From assembly GCA_030596585.1 (NCBI GenBank), contig JAUVJM010000016.1, forward strand, positions 1-16,955: a DNA stretch of 16,955 nt, read 5' to 3'. The position numbers and the translations under genes are program-made. Of this stretch, positions 13,834 through 16,955 are shown piece after piece. The stretch's first letter is position 1; each line of letters starts with the position of its first letter. Source of the stretch: a bacterium. GTDB taxonomy: Bacteria > NPL-UPA2 > JAUVJM01. The notes under the pieces were generated by a model that ran no database searches, was not told the origin of the DNA, and saw nothing but the letters and a program-made list of their open reading frames with translations.

Positions 13834-14576
13834 AAGAACCGGAGTCATCGGAAAGAAGGCTGTTTGTGAGATTATCCTCGGATATCCCCGTACACTATTC
13901 GCTAACTCCCGCCAGGAAAGGAGGAGAGCGAAAACTCTCTTTTCTTAGCAATATATCTGTTGGAGGAATCTTGTTTGAATCCAGTGACCGCATACCAATC
14001 GGCAGCAAATTTAAATTCAAGGTCTTTCTTCATTCTTCAGTGGTTCCGCTGAGCGGTTCAGCCGAAGCAATGTGGGTGAGAGAAAAAGAGAGTGCCTATG
14101 AAATAGGAAGCCGCTTCCTCGCAATAGATGGAGATGGAAGAGACAGACTTATCTCTCACATTGAATACGAACTTCAGGGGCTGATAGCAGAACAGCATTC
14201 CGTTTCAAAACTTCTGGGAACCCCGGCAGCGAGTAAACCCCACGGGAGGAAAGAAATACTCCCGTTTCTTGAACGATTGGAGCAAAACATGCTCACTCTC
14301 AGATCCTTCATGGAAGAGAAAAACAAAAAAGACAACTCCAATTATTTGTCTCTACAGGCTGACATAGCCCGTCAGACTGGAGCGGCAATAGAGATCCTAA
14401 GAAGTTCCCCGATGTTCATTCCCGTTGCGTGCTTTACAAACAGAATAACCTACATCCTTACACAGATAGGTTCATGGAGAAATCTCCTGGCTCTAACCTC
14501 AGAGCAGGAGGAAGAGCTCGAAACGGATTTCTCCGATTCTTTGAATCTGCTGGAAGAGATAAAAAAACAGATATAA
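13830..14576 (+). CDS. PilZ-domain protein with C-terminal helical region
   Basis: A probable cytoplasmic c-di-GMP receptor. The N-terminal PilZ domain (about residues 7-110) has both ligand motifs: RxxxR as RLFVR (R10, R14) and D/NxSxxG as NISVGG (N41, S43, G46). Later strands include AMWVREK and YEIGSRFL, as usual in PilZ. The remaining half (about 115-248) is mainly helical and charged, ending DSLNLLEEIKKQI; I do not recognise it. There is no signal peptide or membrane segment. The ATG overlaps the cvpA-like stop. Since the partner ATPase lacks an MshEN domain, which binds c-di-GMP in some pilus ATPases, this protein could supply that control in trans (inference). Confidence 0.85.
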   Translation: MKEPESSERRLFVRLSSDIPVHYSLTPARKGGERKLSFLSNISVGGILFESSDRIPIGSKFKFKVFLHSSVVPLSGSAEAMWVREKESAYEIGSRFLAIDGDGRDRLISHIEYELQGLIAEQHSVSKLLGTPAASKPHGRKEILPFLERLEQNMLTLRSFMEEKNKKDNSNYLSLQADIARQTGAAIEILRSSPMFIPVACFTNRITYILTQIGSWRNLLALTSEQEEELETDFSDSLNLLEEIKKQI

Positions 14577-14586
14577 CCTGCATTTC

Positions 14587-14626
14587 GTCATTCTGAGCCC
14601 CGAAATCATTCGGGGTTCAGGGTGAC
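14587..14626. repeat. Nested hairpin after the pilZ gene
   Basis: The inner stem ccccga (14598-14603) with tcgggg (14610-14615) has the same words as the hairpin at 1138-1155. The outer arms gtcattctga and tcagggtgac pair with two mismatches or wobbles. It may end transcription of the plus-strand operon, but no T-run follows. Confidence 0.65.
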
Positions 14627-14676
14627 AGTGGTACGCAAGACTTACATTGCCATGTATAATAAGGAGGACCTGGCAG

Positions 14677-15570
14677 ATGGATATCAAGGAAGCAAGTCGT
14701 CAGCTCAAGGAACTCAAACCGGAGCATGACTATTTCGTCGGAGTGGATTCGGACGGGTGTGCTTTTGACACAATGGAAATAAAGCACAAGGAGTGCTTCA
14801 TTCCTAACATCATAAAACACTGGGGACTCCAGCCCATCTCAAAATATGCCCGCGAGGCAGCGGAGTTTGTTAACCTCTATTCAAGGTGGAGAGGAATAAA
14901 TCGTTTCCCTGCCCTCGTCATGGTTTTTGACCTTCTACGAGAGAGAGAAGAGGTAAAAAGGAGACAGGTAAACATTCCCCGGGTGCCAAAGATTAGGGAA
15001 TTCATCGATTCGGGAGTTCCACTTGGCAACCCGGCGCTCAAAGAGGCAGTTGATAGAACAGGAGACGCTGAACTTAGAAAGGCTCTTGAGTGGAGCGAAT
15101 CGGTAAACCGCTCTGTGGGAGACATTGTCAGCGGAGTTCCCCCCTTCCCCTTTGTTCGGGAAAGCCTGGAGAAGCTCTCAGACCTTGCCGATATTGTCGT
15201 TGTGTCTGCTACACCGACGGAGGCACTTCAGAGAGAATGGCAGGAACACAGCATTGCCGGATACACAAAAGCGATTGCCGGGCAGGAAATGGGCTCAAAA
15301 AAAGAGCATCTTGCACTTACCTCGGGAGGGAAATACGATTCCACCCGCGTTCTCATGATCGGGGACGCACCGGGGGACATGAAAGCCGCAAAAGCAAACG
15401 GCGCTCTTTTCTACCCAATTATACCCGGGCAGGAAGAGGAATCCTGGGAAAAATTCCACAACGAATTAGCGGACGTTTTTCTGTCGCAGAAGTACGCGGG
15501 TGAGTGTGAGGAAAACCTGATAGAAGAATTCATGAAGCATCTTCCGGAAACCCCGCCGTGGAAAGGATGA
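14677..15570 (+). CDS. HAD-superfamily hydrolase (probable phosphatase)
   Basis: A probable cytoplasmic phosphatase of the haloacid dehalogenase superfamily, 297 residues. Motif I is VDSDGCAFD (nucleophile D24, acid D26), motif II is VVVSATP (S177), the lysine is in GSKKEH (208-209) and motif IV is MIGDAPGD (D230, D234). The long insert between motifs I and II (about residues 32-155) is helical, as in C1-cap members, and should set the substrate. AAGGAGG stands 9 nt before the ATG, which fixes the start; a frame beginning ten codons earlier has no support. The gene overlaps the LarA-family gene by ATGA. Context suggests a phosphorylated hydroxy acid or sugar acid as substrate, but the sequence does not show which. 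Confidence 0.88.
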   Translation: MDIKEASRQLKELKPEHDYFVGVDSDGCAFDTMEIKHKECFIPNIIKHWGLQPISKYAREAAEFVNLYSRWRGINRFPALVMVFDLLREREEVKRRQVNIPRVPKIREFIDSGVPLGNPALKEAVDRTGDAELRKALEWSESVNRSVGDIVSGVPPFPFVRESLEKLSDLADIVVVSATPTEALQREWQEHSIAGYTKAIAGQEMGSKKEHLALTSGGKYDSTRVLMIGDAPGDMKAAKANGALFYPIIPGQEEESWEKFHNELADVFLSQKYAGECEENLIEEFMKHLPETPPWKG

Positions 15571-16814
15571 TTACCGGCAAAACCAGCCACGCCGGCACTC
15601 TCTCCGAAAGCGAAGTGGAAGAGGTTGTTCATGCGGGTCTCTCCGGGAAAAATCTCGCAGGCAAAAAAGTCCTTGTCATCGTGCCTGACAGCACCCGGAC
15701 TGCTCCCCTTCCCTTATTTTACCGTGTTCTGACCGCATCTGTCGGAAAGACGGCAAAGGATTTGCATTTCCTGATTGCTCTCGGAACACACCCTCCAATG
15801 AGCGAGAAAGAGATTGATAGTTTACTTGGAAGATGCCCGGATGAACGGCAAAAATACAGGGCGTTCAACCACCGCTGGAATGACCCGCGCCAGCTTACGG
15901 AAATAGGAAGGATTAGCGCCGGCGAAATCGAGAAGAGTTCGGGAGGACTTTTTCGCGAGGAAGTCAAGGTCTCTGTAAACAAACTCATCTTCAAATACGA
16001 CTTCCTCATTATCGTTGCTCCTACCTTCCCTCATGAAGTCGTCGGTTTCTCCGGAGGGAACAAGTATTTCTTCCCGGGAATATCCGGCCCGGAGGTTCTC
16101 AATTTCTTCCACTGGTTAGGGGCAGTAATAACCAACCCCGTTATCAACGGCAGTAAATATACACCCGTAAGGCAGATTATTGACAAAGCCGCATTAATGA
16201 TAAGCGTTCCGCGAATGTGTTTCAGTCTCGTGGTAACATCTCAGGGACTCAAGGGTGTATTTGCCGGATCGCCCGAAGATGCCTACAGTCAAGCGGCTGA
16301 CCTTTCGGCAAAGGTACACATAATCTACAAAGATAAACCTTACAGGAAAGTTCTTTCCATGGCGCCGGCAATGTATGATGATCTGTGGACAGGCGGGAAA
16401 TGTATGTATAAGCTGGAGCCGGTTGTTGCTGACGGAGGCGAGCTCATTATATACGCTCCTCACATCAGTGAAGTTTCCTATGTTCACGGTAAGACGCTGG
16501 ATAAAATAGGATATCACGTTCGGGACTATTTTCTCAAGCAGATGGACAGCTTCCGTGACATCCCCGGGGGGGTAATGGCTCACTCCACGCATGTTAAAGG
16601 GACAGGGACATACGAAGACGGTGTGGAAAAACCGAGAATAGAGGTTATTCTGGCTACAAGCATTCCTGAAGAGCGCTGCCGGAGGATTAACCTCGGATAT
16701 TGCAATCCTGAGAGCATAAATCCCGGGGAGTGGAAAAACCGAGAGGATGAAGGGGTCCTTGTAGTGCCCAGTGCGGGGGAAATGCTCTATCGCCTGAAAA
16801 GCTGTCAGCCATAA
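15567..16814 (+). CDS. LarA-family (DUF2088) 2-hydroxyacid racemase/epimerase homolog
   Basis: LarA is the nickel-pincer lactate racemase; relatives racemise or epimerise other 2-hydroxy acids. This 415-residue protein, of family length, keeps the key motifs: PDSTRTAP (D41, R44), LGTHPPMS (H75), AFNH (H102), PHEVVGFSGGNKYFFPGI (H156 and K166, aligned by eye with the histidine and the cofactor-carrying lysine of LarA). It therefore may carry the nickel-pincer cofactor, although no larB, larC or larE gene is in the window. I use the ATG overlapping the HAD stop (ATGA), preceded by GGAAAGG; a GTG three codons earlier is possible. The TAA stop overlaps the pdxB ATG. The true substrate is unknown; erythronate-like acids are a guess from context. 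Confidence 0.87.
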   Translation: MITGKTSHAGTLSESEVEEVVHAGLSGKNLAGKKVLVIVPDSTRTAPLPLFYRVLTASVGKTAKDLHFLIALGTHPPMSEKEIDSLLGRCPDERQKYRAFNHRWNDPRQLTEIGRISAGEIEKSSGGLFREEVKVSVNKLIFKYDFLIIVAPTFPHEVVGFSGGNKYFFPGISGPEVLNFFHWLGAVITNPVINGSKYTPVRQIIDKAALMISVPRMCFSLVVTSQGLKGVFAGSPEDAYSQAADLSAKVHIIYKDKPYRKVLSMAPAMYDDLWTGGKCMYKLEPVVADGGELIIYAPHISEVSYVHGKTLDKIGYHVRDYFLKQMDSFRDIPGGVMAHSTHVKGTGTYEDGVEKPRIEVILATSIPEERCRRINLGYCNPESINPGEWKNREDEGVLVVPSAGEMLYRLKSCQP

Positions 16815-16955
16815 TGAAAATTGTTGCCGATGAGAATATTCCCTATGTAGCAGAAGCCTTCTGGAAATTAGGAGACGTCTTTACTTATCCTGGACGCCGG
16901 ATTGATTCCCGCGCAGTCAGGGATGCCGGAATTCTTCTGGTGCGCTCGATAACAA
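16814..16955 (+). CDS. pdxB: Erythronate-4-phosphate dehydrogenase PdxB, N-terminal part
   Basis: Only the first 47 codons are present; the gene runs off the window. The start resembles PdxB closely: MKIVADENIPYV (compare MKILVDENMPYA in E. coli as I remember it), then a YPGRRI segment and a LLVRSIT block. PdxB oxidises 4-phosphoerythronate at its 2-hydroxyl in the DXP-independent... deoxyxylulose-dependent vitamin B6 pathway and belongs to the D-2-hydroxyacid dehydrogenases. Another member of that family cannot be excluded from the N-terminus alone. The ATG shares its A with the TAA of the LarA-family gene, so the three genes are one unit. Confidence 0.8.
   Translation, partial: MKIVADENIPYVAEAFWKLGDVFTYPGRRIDSRAVRDAGILLVRSIT

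Noticed and set aside
14655..14660. Perfect TATAAT before the HAD gene as a promoter -10
   Set aside because: No acceptable -35 lies 16-18 bp upstream, and a start about 7 nt downstream would remove the AAGGAGG ribosome binding site at 14661-14667. The unit may instead be read from upstream or from an unseen promoter.

Overview
The window looks like a piece of chromosome from an uncultured, probably anaerobic, bacterium of moderate GC. A Thi4 with His where suicidal Thi4 enzymes have Cys, a LarA-family protein, and hairpin-rich spacers suggest phyla known mainly from environmental genomes (Omnitrophota, Planctomycetota and similar). That placement is a guess; nothing here fixes the phylum.

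Layout. (1) 1-279: repeat hairpins, then a tRNA-Leu(GAG) on the minus strand with its own good promoter. (2) 280-7233, minus strand: a scattered oligopeptide/dipeptide ABC transporter set. In transcription order it is oppD-like ATPase, M23 peptidase, four-helix-bundle protein, oppF-like ATPase, substrate-binding protein, dppB-like and dppC-like permeases. Most of these genes are separated by repeat islands. (3) 7241-7337: a perfect 27-bp inverted repeat between secG and the oppD-like gene. (4) 7342-11561, minus strand: a lower-glycolysis cluster gap - thi4 - pgk - tpiA - secG, interrupted by one repeat island and carrying a thiazole synthase between gap and pgk. (5) 11562-11758: divergent intergenic region with a convincing sigma70-type promoter facing each way. 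(6) 11759-14576, plus strand: three genes joined by 4-base ATGA overlaps. They encode a GspE/PilB-type ATPase whose N-terminal domain is replaced by two predicted membrane helices, a CvpA-like membrane protein and a PilZ-domain protein. (7) 14677-16955, plus strand: three overlapping genes for a HAD phosphatase, a LarA-family protein and the start of PdxB; the window ends inside pdxB.

How the genes work together. Region 2 would import peptides, possibly including wall peptides released by the M23 enzyme. Region 4 is glycolysis linked to secretion (SecG) and thiamin thiazole supply. Region 6 is the best candidate for an undescribed system: a membrane-tethered secretion-type motor ATPase with a dedicated membrane partner and a probable c-di-GMP receptor, but no pilin or platform gene in view. 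Region 7 groups enzymes of phosphorylated or 2-hydroxy acids next to vitamin B6 synthesis.

A second theme is the spacers. Most minus-strand gene boundaries carry islands of degenerate 8-10-nt micro-repeats, often as inverted arms around a core hairpin. In at least five genes the stop codon and last few residues lie inside such a micro-repeat. The tightly overlapping gene groups contain none.
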